DNA of 38,683 nt, from NCBI GenBank assembly GCA_946403075.1, contig CAMIYN010000017.1:1-38683 (forward strand), read 5' to 3'. Both the position numbers and the translations under genes were made by a program. This stretch comes from an uncultured Lachnospiraceae bacterium (GTDB taxonomy: Bacteria > Bacillota > Clostridia > Lachnospirales > Lachnospiraceae). The notes below the pieces were generated by a model. The model was given only the letters and a program-made list of their open reading frames with translations, searched no databases and had not been told where the DNA came from. This document shows positions 25,664 through 33,983 of the stretch, piece by piece; position 1 is the stretch's first letter; each line of letters starts with the position of its first letter.

Positions 25664-27658
25664 ATGGAAGCTGAAGCTAAGAGTATATATGAAATAATAA
25701 TTAAAGATGAACCAAGATTATTTGAAGTGCCATTTTTTCAACGAAAATATATATGGCAACAAGAAAACTGGGATGAACTTTTAGAATCGTTTACTGAAGA
25801 TAATAAGGAAAAATATTTAGGGTCGTTAATTATAAAAAGGAAAAATCCAACTAAAAAGAATAAATTAAAGATAGCAAGAGCTGAAATAATAGATGGTCAA
25901 CAAAGGCTTACAACAATTGCTATATTAACTAAGGCAATTTATGATTCTATAAAATCAAATAAATTGAAAAAAACTGTAAAAACAGAGAATATATATAAAA
26001 CAATATTTTATACTTCGGATGCAGACTCGACTACAAAGAAAATTTCTGATGTAAATATTGATGATTTAGAATTAAAAATCAAACATTCTAGATTGGATGC
26101 AGATGATTATGAAAAGATAATGAACTATGACATTAAAAATGATAAAAATCCACTTGAAGGGTTAGATGTCAATAAAAAAATACAAAAAAAAGTAAAAAAA
26201 AGAAAAAACGGTAAAAAGAAAAATAAAATAGAAAAAAATAAAGAAAAAAATACATCTAATTTATTAAAGTGCTATAACTATTACATTAATGTATTAAAAA
26301 ATAAAAATGATAATGATTTAACAAAATTGTTAGATGTAATGTATGAACGCCCAAAAAGTGATGATGATTTGTCTAAAAGATTTGTTTTGATGACTTTATA
26401 TGATGATGAGAATAGAGAACAAGAAATATTTGATACAATAAATAGAGCAGGTCAAACTTTAACATCGGCAGATATTATTAAAAATAAATTATTTAATATA
26501 TTACTTCAAAAATTTAAAATGAAGAAAGAAGAAGTTTATAAATTGTGTGATGAAAATTGGGAATATGTATTCTATGAAAATGAAGACAAAAGACAGAATT
26601 GGAATGATAATGATAGATTAACAAATATTGGAGAAAAAACAAATATAGAAATTTTGCTATTGTTTATTGCTATAATTGAGTTCCCAAGTAAAAAAACAAT
26701 CAAAAAAAATGAAAATGAATTTGAAATACACAAAAAATTTGCTTCTAGATGTGTTAGAAAACTTTCTGATGTATATGAAGATTATTTAAATAATTCAACT
26801 AAGGATAAGATAATAGAATTAATAAAAAAAATTAAGGTTTATGCGGAATTATTTTATAAATATTATATTGATAATGAATACATTAAGAGTATTAGTTGTG
26901 ATGATATATTAAAAGTTACATTATTATCAATGAAACAATGTAAGCTTAAATTTATATTTCCTTGTATAATGAGTTTATTATATAAATCATTTGAGAAAAA
27001 TCATAATAATGCTCAAGAAGATATAACAATAGAAAAATCTACAAAAGACATTTTAACTAAACTCAATAAATACATTTTATTAGATTCAATTACTAAAACA
27101 GGAGCAGCGACTAATATATTAGCTAAAAATATTATGATTATTAAAAGTATTGATTTTATAAAGCAGTTTTTTGATAGTCGTGATGCAGAAATACGAGAAA
27201 GTCTTGAAAAAATTGATAACAATAGAGCAAAAATATTATTATTTAATTTGGAAATAGACTGTAGAGATGCATATGCTGATATGGATTTATTTAATTATAG
27301 CAATATTGAATTAGAACATATAATGCCTATTAAATGGGAAGAGAGCTGGGGGAAAGGAATATTAAGTAATGAAAAGAAAAGCAACAATAGAGAGCAACAT
27401 ATTCGAAAAATCGGAAATATGATTTTGTTGAAAGATAAAATGAATCGAAAAATTCAAAATGCATCCTTTAAGGATAAGATGGAAGGAAAAAAAATAAAGA
27501 ATAAACCTATACCTGGTTATATAAAAACAATTGACTATAAAACTTCGAAAGACATAGTAAATAAATATATTAGAAAAAAATATAATTGGGACGAATTACA
27601 AATAGATAATAGGACAAAAGAAATAGCAAACAGAATAATAAAATACTTAGTGTATTAA
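25664..27658 (+). CDS. DUF262 + HNH (DUF1524) restriction effector, GmrSD/SspE-like
   Basis: The 664-residue protein starts with a DUF262 domain: VPFFQRKYIWQQENWDELLES (about 22-42) and the NTPase motif DGQQRL (77-82). It ends with a DUF1524 HNH nuclease: IELEHIMPIKW with H552, then IGNMILLKDKMNRKIQNASF (about 587-606). This matches GmrSD modification-dependent nucleases and SspE, the effector that reads phosphorothioate marks, hydrolyses NTP and nicks unmodified phage DNA. A very basic insert (about residues 169-200, KKIQKKVKKRKNGKKKNK.) is encoded by several A runs of 6-8. GAGGAGG lies 10 nt before the ATG; an out-of-frame ATG at 25656 is ignored. It is the first gene after a 29-nt gap, perhaps a new module. 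Confidence 0.85.
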   Translation: MEAEAKSIYEIIIKDEPRLFEVPFFQRKYIWQQENWDELLESFTEDNKEKYLGSLIIKRKNPTKKNKLKIARAEIIDGQQRLTTIAILTKAIYDSIKSNKLKKTVKTENIYKTIFYTSDADSTTKKISDVNIDDLELKIKHSRLDADDYEKIMNYDIKNDKNPLEGLDVNKKIQKKVKKRKNGKKKNKIEKNKEKNTSNLLKCYNYYINVLKNKNDNDLTKLLDVMYERPKSDDDLSKRFVLMTLYDDENREQEIFDTINRAGQTLTSADIIKNKLFNILLQKFKMKKEEVYKLCDENWEYVFYENEDKRQNWNDNDRLTNIGEKTNIEILLLFIAIIEFPSKKTIKKNENEFEIHKKFASRCVRKLSDVYEDYLNNSTKDKIIELIKKIKVYAELFYKYYIDNEYIKSISCDDILKVTLLSMKQCKLKFIFPCIMSLLYKSFEKNHNNAQEDITIEKSTKDILTKLNKYILLDSITKTGAATNILAKNIMIIKSIDFIKQFFDSRDAEIRESLEKIDNNRAKILLFNLEIDCRDAYADMDLFNYSNIELEHIMPIKWEESWGKGILSNEKKSNNREQHIRKIGNMILLKDKMNRKIQNASFKDKMEGKKIKNKPIPGYIKTIDYKTSKDIVNKYIRKKYNWDELQIDNRTKEIANRIIKYLVY

Positions 27659-29835
27659 TGCTGACGAATGTAAGTATAAAAAATGAATACCGCTCTCTTC
27701 ATGACAACATACCCAACGACTTTTACATACCACTACTTAGTGAATCAATTATGTATAAAAGAAGTGTTGGTTATTTTTCATCAAAAGTTTTGATTGGAAT
27801 TTCTTATGGTATTGAAAAATTAATACAAAATGGTGGCACTATAAGGCTTATTTGCTCCCCTAATTTAGATAGTGAAGATATTTTGGCAATAAATAGTGGC
27901 TATCAAAGCAGAATAAATGAAATAATTGAAAAAAAGATGCTCGTTGAGATTAAGGAACCAGAAAATAAATTTGAAGAAGAAAGATTGAATTATTTAGCTC
28001 ATTTAATTTCAAGTAATAAGTTAGATATAAAAGTTGCTTTATCTTATAATAAAGGAAAGTTTGGATTGTATCATGAAAAATTAGGTTTGTTTTATGATAA
28101 AGAATCAAATATAGTAGCATTTTCTGGATCGATGAATGAAACATATAATGCTATAAGTGAGAATTATGAGGCAATAGATGTATTTAAATCTTGGAATGAC
28201 TCTGATGGGAGAGTATTACAAAAAGAAAAAGCATTTGAAGCATTGTGGGATAACATTGATGAAGCTGCACATGTACTAACATTTCCCAAAGCAGTTAAAG
28301 AAAAGATAATATCATATAAAAAAGATAGTTTGAATGATGATATATTAAATGATAGTACTAACAAATATTTAGAAAAAATAAAAGAAGAGAAAGAAATTGC
28401 ACAATATATGTCTTATCCTCATGTTGACGATAGCATTGAATTGAGAGATTATCAAAATGATGCTATAAAGAATTGGGGAAATAATAATTTCAAAGGGATA
28501 TTTGACATGGCTACTGGGTCAGGGAAAACATATACTGCATATGCAAGTATTATTACATTAATTGATAAATGCATAAGAGAGAATAAACCTATACTTGTAA
28601 TAGTTTTGTGCCCATACCAACACTTGGTAGAACAATGGGTTGAAGACATAGAAAAATTTCACATAGATGATAAAATCATTGGTTACGGATCGCATGGAGA
28701 TAAAAATTATGTGAACAAATTGAGACGTGGCATTAGAGATTTAAAAGAGGGAATAAAAAAATATCAATTTTTTATAACTACAATTGCTTCTTTTAGATTA
28801 CCTAAGATTCAAGATCTTATTAAAGATTTGAAAGTTAATATTGCACTTGTAGTTGACGAAGCACATTATGTGGGAACAAAAAACTTTTCTAAGTATTTAA
28901 ATGAAAAATTCAAATATAGACTTGCTTTGTCGGCAACAATAGATAGATATGGCGATCCTGAAGGTACAAAGTTTATACATGATTATTTTGGTAATGTATG
29001 TATTAAATACACATTAGAAGATGCAATAAAAGATGGTAAATTGTGTAGATATTATTATTATCCAATTGTAAATATTATGACTGAAGATGAGCGGAGGAAA
29101 TATGAACGAATTACACAGAAAATTAAGCGAATGAATTTTGGAAATGATAATATTGAAAATATAGGAGAAATACCTGAGAAAATAAAACTTTTGTTGATTG
29201 AAAGATCATTAATAGTAGCTGCAGCAGAAAATAAAATTAATAATTTAAAAGAAGCAATAAGTAAATATAAAAATGAAAATTATATGTTGGTATATTGCGG
29301 AGCAACGAGAATTGTAGACTATGATGAAGTGCATGCAATTGAGTTGAGACAAATTGACCAAGTAACAAAGTTATTGGGAAATGATTTGGGAATGGATATA
29401 AGACGATATACATCAAAAGAAACTGTTGACGAAAGGGTTCAAATCAGAAAAGATTTTGCAGAAGGCGCACCTGTTAATGTATTAGTTGCTATTAAGTGCC
29501 TTGATGAGGGTGTCAATATTCCAAATATAAGAAGGGCTTTTATATTAGCGAGTACTAGTAATCCAAGAGAATATATTCAAAGGCGAGGACGAGTATTGAG
29601 AACAGCTAAAGGTAAAGACTATGCATACATTTATGATTTTGTAACTTTGCCTTATGAGATTAATAAAGTAGCAACGATGGATGAATACTCATTTTCTGAT
29701 TACAAAACATTATTAAAAAATGAAATATGTCGTATGAATGAGTATTTTTCATTTGCAGAAAACAGAAGTGAAACCTATAAGTTAAAACATGATATTGAAG
29801 AAGCTTATAGAGTTAATAAAATTAAGGAGGAGTAG
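27658..29835 (+). CDS. Phospholipase D-like / superfamily 2 helicase fusion
   Basis: The 725-residue protein joins two domains. Residues 1-200 are a PLD-like domain with one HxK motif (HEKLGLFYDKESN, near 139) and FSGSMNET. From about 255 a superfamily 2 helicase follows: ELRDYQ (Q-like), Walker A TGSGKT (about 285-290), DEAH (about 400), LSATIDR, and YIQRRGRVLRT (about 641). PLD-helicases of this type are modular parts of DISARM-like, type III restriction-like and phosphorothioate-restriction loci. It would translocate on or unwind invading DNA while the PLD half cuts it or acts as a structural hook. TAATG coupling to the DUF262 gene indicates one transcript. Confidence 0.85.
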   Translation: MLTNVSIKNEYRSLHDNIPNDFYIPLLSESIMYKRSVGYFSSKVLIGISYGIEKLIQNGGTIRLICSPNLDSEDILAINSGYQSRINEIIEKKMLVEIKEPENKFEEERLNYLAHLISSNKLDIKVALSYNKGKFGLYHEKLGLFYDKESNIVAFSGSMNETYNAISENYEAIDVFKSWNDSDGRVLQKEKAFEALWDNIDEAAHVLTFPKAVKEKIISYKKDSLNDDILNDSTNKYLEKIKEEKEIAQYMSYPHVDDSIELRDYQNDAIKNWGNNNFKGIFDMATGSGKTYTAYASIITLIDKCIRENKPILVIVLCPYQHLVEQWVEDIEKFHIDDKIIGYGSHGDKNYVNKLRRGIRDLKEGIKKYQFFITTIASFRLPKIQDLIKDLKVNIALVVDEAHYVGTKNFSKYLNEKFKYRLALSATIDRYGDPEGTKFIHDYFGNVCIKYTLEDAIKDGKLCRYYYYPIVNIMTEDERRKYERITQKIKRMNFGNDNIENIGEIPEKIKLLLIERSLIVAAAENKINNLKEAISKYKNENYMLVYCGATRIVDYDEVHAIELRQIDQVTKLLGNDLGMDIRRYTSKETVDERVQIRKDFAEGAPVNVLVAIKCLDEGVNIPNIRRAFILASTSNPREYIQRRGRVLRTAKGKDYAYIYDFVTLPYEINKVATMDEYSFSDYKTLLKNEICRMNEYFSFAENRSETYKLKHDIEEAYRVNKIKEE

Positions 29836-29839
29836 TTTT

Positions 29840-29998
29840 ATGGCTTATGATATTGATAAGACTATGGGAGATACTAAATTATTAAAAAAAATAATTAACA
29901 AGATTCAACAATATGAACGAGATTGTATAAAGAAAAATGAAACTTCGAGTCCGACACAAATAAAAAAGATGATAGAGGAAGCATGCCATGAAGATTAA
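29840..29998 (+). CDS. 52-residue operon protein of unknown function
   Basis: The product is charged and helical (GDTKLLKKIINKIQQYERDCIKK..., then SPTQIKKMIEEACHED). AAGGAGG lies about 9 nt before the ATG, making it one of the best ribosome binding sites in the operon. It lies 4 nt after the helicase and overlaps the next gene by 11 nt. Conserved spacing and a strong site argue for a real gene, perhaps a bridging subunit between the helicase and the SMC-like ATPase. An automatic call might give it a longer 5' end inside the helicase gene. Family not recognised. Confidence 0.7.
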   Translation: MAYDIDKTMGDTKLLKKIINKIQQYERDCIKKNETSSPTQIKKMIEEACHED

Positions 29999-31988
29999 AC
30001 AATTAGAATTATTTAATTTTAGACAATTTAAAGATGACAATATTATGACTTTTTCTACTAACGAAAGGAAAAAAGTTACTTTTGTGTTGGCTGATAATAC
30101 AACAGGAAAGACAACATTGATTGAAGCATTTAGATTTTTGTTTTTAGGTGTAACAAATTATAAAGATGAAATAATTAATAGAACTATTGTAAATGAAGCG
30201 GCAGCTGGTAGTAATATTGATGTGAAGGTATCAGCAAAAGTAGAATATAAGGAGAAAGTTTATAATATAATTAGAAAAATAGAGTATAAGAAAGGAGAAT
30301 CAAGTAAAATAAGTCAAATATATAATTTGGTGAAAATAACATATAAAGATTTAGATGGGACTACGAAAACAATTTATGAATCAAATGTAAATGAACTTTT
30401 GAAGGAGATGATGCCACAAGATTTGTTTGATTATTTTTTCTTTGAAGGTGAATCAATAAAAAAATTAGGAAATGATTTATTTTCAAAAGGTAAAAATCAA
30501 AATGCATTTGCAGATGCAATAAAAGCATTACTTGGTATAACACATTTGTATAAAATGAGAGATGATTTGCAAAAAACAATAAAAAAGTTTAACGATGATT
30601 TAGAAGTTGCTTTAGATAAAGATAAAGAAAACCAAGAAAGACAAAAAATAATAAATTTAAATCTTGAAGAAATAGAAAAAATAAAAGTCGCTATTAAAGA
30701 AAAAGAAAATGAATTAAAAAAATTAAAAGAAGAAAAAGAAAGGGTTAATGTAATATTACTTGAGAATGAAAGCACTAAATATAAACAAAATGAAAGATGC
30801 AAAGCTGAATCAGAGCTAAATAGATTAAAGCAGCAAATTAAAAGCATAAAACAAAAAATGTTTAATGATTTTAGTAAAAATGGGTGGTATTTGTTTGCTT
30901 CTAAATTGCAAGAAAAAGCTTTAGATACCTTAAAGAGTGAAAGCGAGATTGATAAGGGCATTCCTGGACTAGATGCATCATGTGTAAAACATATTATAGA
31001 ACATCATAAATGTATTTGTGGTGCGGAAATAATTGAAGGTTCAAGTGCTTATAAGAGACTGAAAGAATTAGAGAATTTTATTCCACCAGTTAGCATAGGA
31101 ACTCAGATTAGAGAATTTAAAAATAAGTTTAAAGATATAGATAGACTTAGAAATTTAGTATACGACAGTGTTAAAGGTGGAAAAGTAAACTATAATGCAC
31201 TTATGAATGAATACGAAAAAAAAGAAAAAGAAATTGATGAATTGGATGATGTGTTAAAAGGTGCAAAGGATATGTCAAGTTTCGTTGAGGATCAAAGAAA
31301 TATTAATAATAATATTGATTCAATAAACACAGAAATAGGTAGTCTAAACGAACGAAAACTAATGTGTGAAAATCTCGTAAATAAGAAAGAAAAAGAAAAA
31401 AACATAACAAACTCAAATAACAGAGTAAATTTTATAAACAAATGTTTATATTATAATAAAAGAAGTTATAATGCTGTTGAGTCATATATAAAAAAGCATG
31501 AGACAAAAATGAAACAAGCATTGCAAAATAAAATTAATGAAGTTTTTAAAGAAGTGTTTAATGTTGGCTATACTATTGAGTTAAAAGATGATTATAGCTT
31601 GGAAATAGAACTTGATAAAAACTCAATTGGTAGAGGTGATATGATGTCAGGTGCTCAAGACACGATTATTGCTTTCGCATTTATTGGTGCCGTTATAGAT
31701 TTATCAAAGCAACAAATAAGTCAGAATGACAAATCAAATGAAGAAAATAGTAGTTTTGAAAGCACATCAGAACCATATCCACTTGTTTTAGATGCACCTT
31801 CAGCTGCTTTTGATGTTAAGAGAATTAAAGATTTTTGTAAATTCATACCAGAACTTGCAGAGCAAACCATAATATTCATAAAAGATACTGATGGGAAATA
31901 TGTAGAAACTGAATTGAATAGTAAAATAGGAAAAAAATATGAATTAGTTAAGATTAATGATTGGGAAACAAAAATTAAGGAGAAGTAA
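29988..31988 (+). CDS. SMC/Rad50-like ATPase, DndD-like
   Basis: The 666-residue protein starts MKIKQLELFNFRQFKDD with Walker A ADNTTGKTT (35-43; the usual first Gly is Ala). FDYFFFEGESIKKL (about 145-160) is typical of DndD. Coiled coils (about 190-290 and 400-520) flank a hinge with C342-x-C344 in KCICGAEI, then signature MSGAQDTI (about 550) and Walker B YPLVLDAPSAAFD (about 600). DndD supplies ATPase activity in phosphorothioation, while related SMC ATPases act in restriction. Here it is downstream of a helicase, so it may belong to an effector module. It overlaps the 52-residue gene and is 1 nt from the next. Confidence 0.82.
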   Translation: MKIKQLELFNFRQFKDDNIMTFSTNERKKVTFVLADNTTGKTTLIEAFRFLFLGVTNYKDEIINRTIVNEAAAGSNIDVKVSAKVEYKEKVYNIIRKIEYKKGESSKISQIYNLVKITYKDLDGTTKTIYESNVNELLKEMMPQDLFDYFFFEGESIKKLGNDLFSKGKNQNAFADAIKALLGITHLYKMRDDLQKTIKKFNDDLEVALDKDKENQERQKIINLNLEEIEKIKVAIKEKENELKKLKEEKERVNVILLENESTKYKQNERCKAESELNRLKQQIKSIKQKMFNDFSKNGWYLFASKLQEKALDTLKSESEIDKGIPGLDASCVKHIIEHHKCICGAEIIEGSSAYKRLKELENFIPPVSIGTQIREFKNKFKDIDRLRNLVYDSVKGGKVNYNALMNEYEKKEKEIDELDDVLKGAKDMSSFVEDQRNINNNIDSINTEIGSLNERKLMCENLVNKKEKEKNITNSNNRVNFINKCLYYNKRSYNAVESYIKKHETKMKQALQNKINEVFKEVFNVGYTIELKDDYSLEIELDKNSIGRGDMMSGAQDTIIAFAFIGAVIDLSKQQISQNDKSNEENSSFESTSEPYPLVLDAPSAAFDVKRIKDFCKFIPELAEQTIIFIKDTDGKYVETELNSKIGKKYELVKINDWETKIKEK

Positions 31989-31989
31989 T

Positions 31990-32517
31990 ATGGCAAAAGA
32001 TGTTAATTTATTTTTTAAAGACTTTTTATTTAAAGGAATACAAAGAGAACAATCGGTAGCTTTATCTGACTTTGAGATAGAATCAAATAGTAATCTTAAG
32101 ATTTTTAATTCAACCGTAGAGTTGTTTATGGCCGCTGCTTTAGTTGGTTGTTATCATGGCAAAAGGGTAAAAGCAGATAACGGTGAAACAAGAAGGATAA
32201 TGAGTGAACAACTTATGTCACGATATAGTGATTTAATGTTTATATACAAATTAGTCATGCTAGCAAATGATGCAGTTGATGAGAATACTGAAAAAGTTAA
32301 CAATGCTTTTAGATATACAGATAAAAAAGAAAATTGGGATTTGTTTGAAGAATATGTACTAGGAGGATTACAAATTTTATATGATAATTTTTTTCCAGAA
32401 AAAGATTCTCAAGCTAAAAGCAGCTATGACGACTATTTTGACAGATTATATGAGTTGCTAACAGAGTTTAAAGAAAATGCTATAAAAGATGAAGCATTAA
32501 TTGAGATATTAGATTAG
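31990..32517 (+). CDS. 175-residue operon protein of unknown function
   Basis: The protein is all-helical by eye, with an early hydrophobic helix IFNSTVELFMAAALVGCYHGKRV (about residues 38-60), a basic RRIMSEQLMSRYSDL stretch and an acidic C-terminal half (NWDLFEEYVLGGLQILYDNFF). No catalytic motif is visible. The VG..HG.R pattern recalls small partner proteins seen in Dnd/Ssp-type loci, but I cannot match it to DndE. ATG 31990 is preferred over an upstream in-frame start inside the ATPase gene because AAGGAG lies 7 nt before it. It is the last operon gene, followed by a terminator. Confidence 0.7.
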   Translation: MAKDVNLFFKDFLFKGIQREQSVALSDFEIESNSNLKIFNSTVELFMAAALVGCYHGKRVKADNGETRRIMSEQLMSRYSDLMFIYKLVMLANDAVDENTEKVNNAFRYTDKKENWDLFEEYVLGGLQILYDNFFPEKDSQAKSSYDDYFDRLYELLTEFKENAIKDEALIEILD

Positions 32518-32527
32518 AAGGGAATTT

Positions 32528-32557
32528 ATGGTAGAAATAAAATATAAAATTAAATAA
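32528..32557 (+). CDS. Possible 9-codon truncated ORF at the operon end
   Basis: AAGGGAA followed by ATG opens a frame of 9 codons (MVEIKYKIK) before a stop, directly behind the last operon gene and before the terminator. It could be the stump of a tenth gene lost by deletion, or chance. Confidence 0.25.
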   Translation: MVEIKYKIK

Positions 32558-32581
32558 TAAACATTTATAATATAAAAAAAT

Positions 32582-32618
32582 CACATATGAGTTAAACTCA
32601 ATATGTGGTCTTTTTTTG
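32582..32618 (+). terminator. Terminator of the defence operon
   Basis: An imperfect stem of CACATATGAGTT and ACTCAATATGTG (32582-32607) is followed by GTCTTTTTTT. The loop is AA with one bulge per arm. Confidence 0.75.
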
Positions 32619-32724
32619 CTTAAAAAACTGTTTTTGCAAAAATCCCTAATTTAAGTTCCCAAAATGGTATTTTATTTTTTTAGGATACATAAATATGTAA
32701 AATTAATTTTTTAATTCATAATGT

Positions 32725-32820
32725 GGGCTCCCGAAGGTTCTCCCCTACGGCTAACATTACTTTCTTGCAAACGGGCTCACAAAACTTTGCACCTATGGTT
32801 ACTGTTTCGCCCCTACTGTG
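32725..32820 (+). repeat. Decayed composite GC-rich repeat
   Basis: Unit A (32725-32750, GGGCTCCCGAAGG..CCCCTACGG), the fully conserved linker CTAACATTACTTTCTTGC.. (32751-32772) and a mutated unit B (32773-32798), then a partial third (TTCGCCCCTACTG). It overlaps nothing coding. The remaining part of 32619-32724 shows nothing. Confidence 0.85.
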
Positions 32821-32831
32821 CTGTGAGTTTT

Positions 32832-33368
32832 TTAATATTCTTCTGTGTCTTTTGAGAAGTCAAAGTTTTTGTAGTTATTAAATTCTCTATTCCCATTAAT
32901 ACTTTCATCTCTATTGAAGTAAGGAAAGTTTCTAAAAGGTGTTTTGTTTTCTACTGAATTGTCTTGGTTACTTTTTTCTGGAGTTATTGAATTCGATTTT
33001 GATTTGTTTGAATCATCTCTATTATTTTTATTGTCTCTATATTGCTTAAAAAAATCATTACGGTTAGAGTTGTTATCAAAATTATTGTCATTACGATTAT
33101 AATTAAATGAGTTGTTATTCCTATTTTTATTATTCCTACTGTCAAAAGGACTTCTCATATATGAATTATTATCATTAAATCTGTCAAAATTTCTTTCTGT
33201 TCTAAATCTATCAAAATTTCTATTGGGTCTTTTCGTATTTGTAATAACAATATTTGATATAGTGAGTATTAGACAAATGAGTGAGATTATAAAAGTTGGG
33301 AAAATAAATTTTGTAGGCTCACTCAAAAAGTTCATAAAAGATGATTTTAAATTGTTTTCGTTTTTCAT
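32832..33368 (-). CDS. Asn-rich low-complexity single-pass membrane protein
   Basis: The 178-residue product has one membrane helix (about residues 20-43, FIFPTFIISLICLILTISN) and then a tail of 130 residues dominated by Asn, Arg, Asp, Phe and Ser, with imprecise repeats such as RNFDRF, SFNYNRNDNNF and KNRNNN. The tail is probably disordered and outside or facing the cytoplasm. AGGAGG lies 9 nt before the ATG, which supports a real gene. No family recognised. Low-complexity Asn tails can drive self-association, but this is a guess. The neighbourhood is repeat-rich DNA on both sides, so the tail may have grown by repeat expansion. Confidence 0.65.
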   Translation of the reverse strand: MKNENNLKSSFMNFLSEPTKFIFPTFIISLICLILTISNIVITNTKRPNRNFDRFRTERNFDRFNDNNSYMRSPFDSRNNKNRNNNSFNYNRNDNNFDNNSNRNDFFKQYRDNKNNRDDSNKSKSNSITPEKSNQDNSVENKTPFRNFPYFNRDESINGNREFNNYKNFDFSKDTEEY

Positions 33369-33567
33369 AATTGTATACCTCCTTTAAGATATAAAAGAAG
33401 TATAATAAATACAAGTGTAAAAATATGTAAAAAACAAAAAATAAATAATGAAAAGATTATGAATAGTTTGTGAATAGTAGCATTAAGAAAAATAACTGTA
33501 TTTTTGTTGAATGGTGATATGAAACCCCATATTTTGAATATTTCGTTATTTTTGTAAAAATTTAAAA

Positions 33568-33980
33568 GGGCTCCCCGTGGTTCGCCCCTACAATTAACAC
33601 TACTTTCTTGCAAAAGGGCTCGCAAGCTTCACCCCTACGGTGGGCTCCCAGTGGTTCGCCCCTACGGCTAACATTACTTTCTTGCAAACGGGCTCGTGGT
33701 ACTTTGCCCCTACGGCGAACGGAGCGATATTTAAAATATGCAAAAGGGCTCCCCGTGGTTCGCCCCTACAATTAACACTACTTTCTTGCAAACGGGCTCG
33801 TGGTACTTCGCCCCTACGGCGAACGGAACGATGTTTAAAATATGTAAAAAGGGCTTCCGGTGGTTCGCCCCTACGACTAACATTACTTTCTTGCAAAAGG
33901 GCTCGCAAGCTTCACCCCTACGGCGAACGGAACGATATTTAAAATATGCAAAAGGGCTCCCAGTGGTTCACCCCTATGGG
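33568..33980 (+). repeat. Tandem array of nine GC-rich repeat units with two conserved linkers
   Basis: Units lie at 33568, 33616, 33642, 33690, 33746, 33794, 33851, 33899 and 33954, each 24-27 bp (GGGCTC...CCCCTACG). Type A units (GGGCTCCCCGTGGTTCG..) alternate with type B (GGGCTCGTGGTACTTCG.. or GGGCTCGCAAGCTTCA..). A is joined to B by linker 1 ([ACTAAC/ATTAAC]A.TACTTTCTTGC..) and B to the next A by linker 2 (CGAACGGA.CGAT.TTTAAA..). A-starts are 74, 104, 105 and 103 bp apart. Both linkers are conserved, so this is a higher-order tandem repeat, not a CRISPR array. ORFs reading through it are not believed. 33369-33567 before it shows no gene. Confidence 0.93.
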
Positions 33981-33983
33981 TAT

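Noticed and set aside
30497-30961. 154-residue minus-strand ORF inside the DndD-like gene
   Set aside because: Ser/Phe/Leu-rich shadow of the Lys/Glu-rich coiled coil, without start signals.
18340-32517. A classical BREX locus (type 1 or type 4)
   Set aside because: No pglZ alkaline-phosphatase-like protein, no brxL Lon-like protein and no PglX methyltransferase are encoded; only the PAPS-reductase-like and large ATPase parts are shared.
18340-32517. A classical dndBCDE cluster
   Set aside because: No DndB (DGQHR-type) protein and no recognisable small DndE; the DndD-like gene is separated from the PP-loop gene by six others.
33600-33908. Protein-coding ORFs on both strands through the repeat array
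   Set aside because: The translations are the repeat read in frame (recurring RRGEP and APTANGT patterns), with no ribosome binding site. They are open only because the GC-rich units lack stops.
33568-33980. CRISPR array
   Set aside because: Units are regularly spaced, but the sequences between them are also repeated (two linker types), the units vary, and no cas genes are near.
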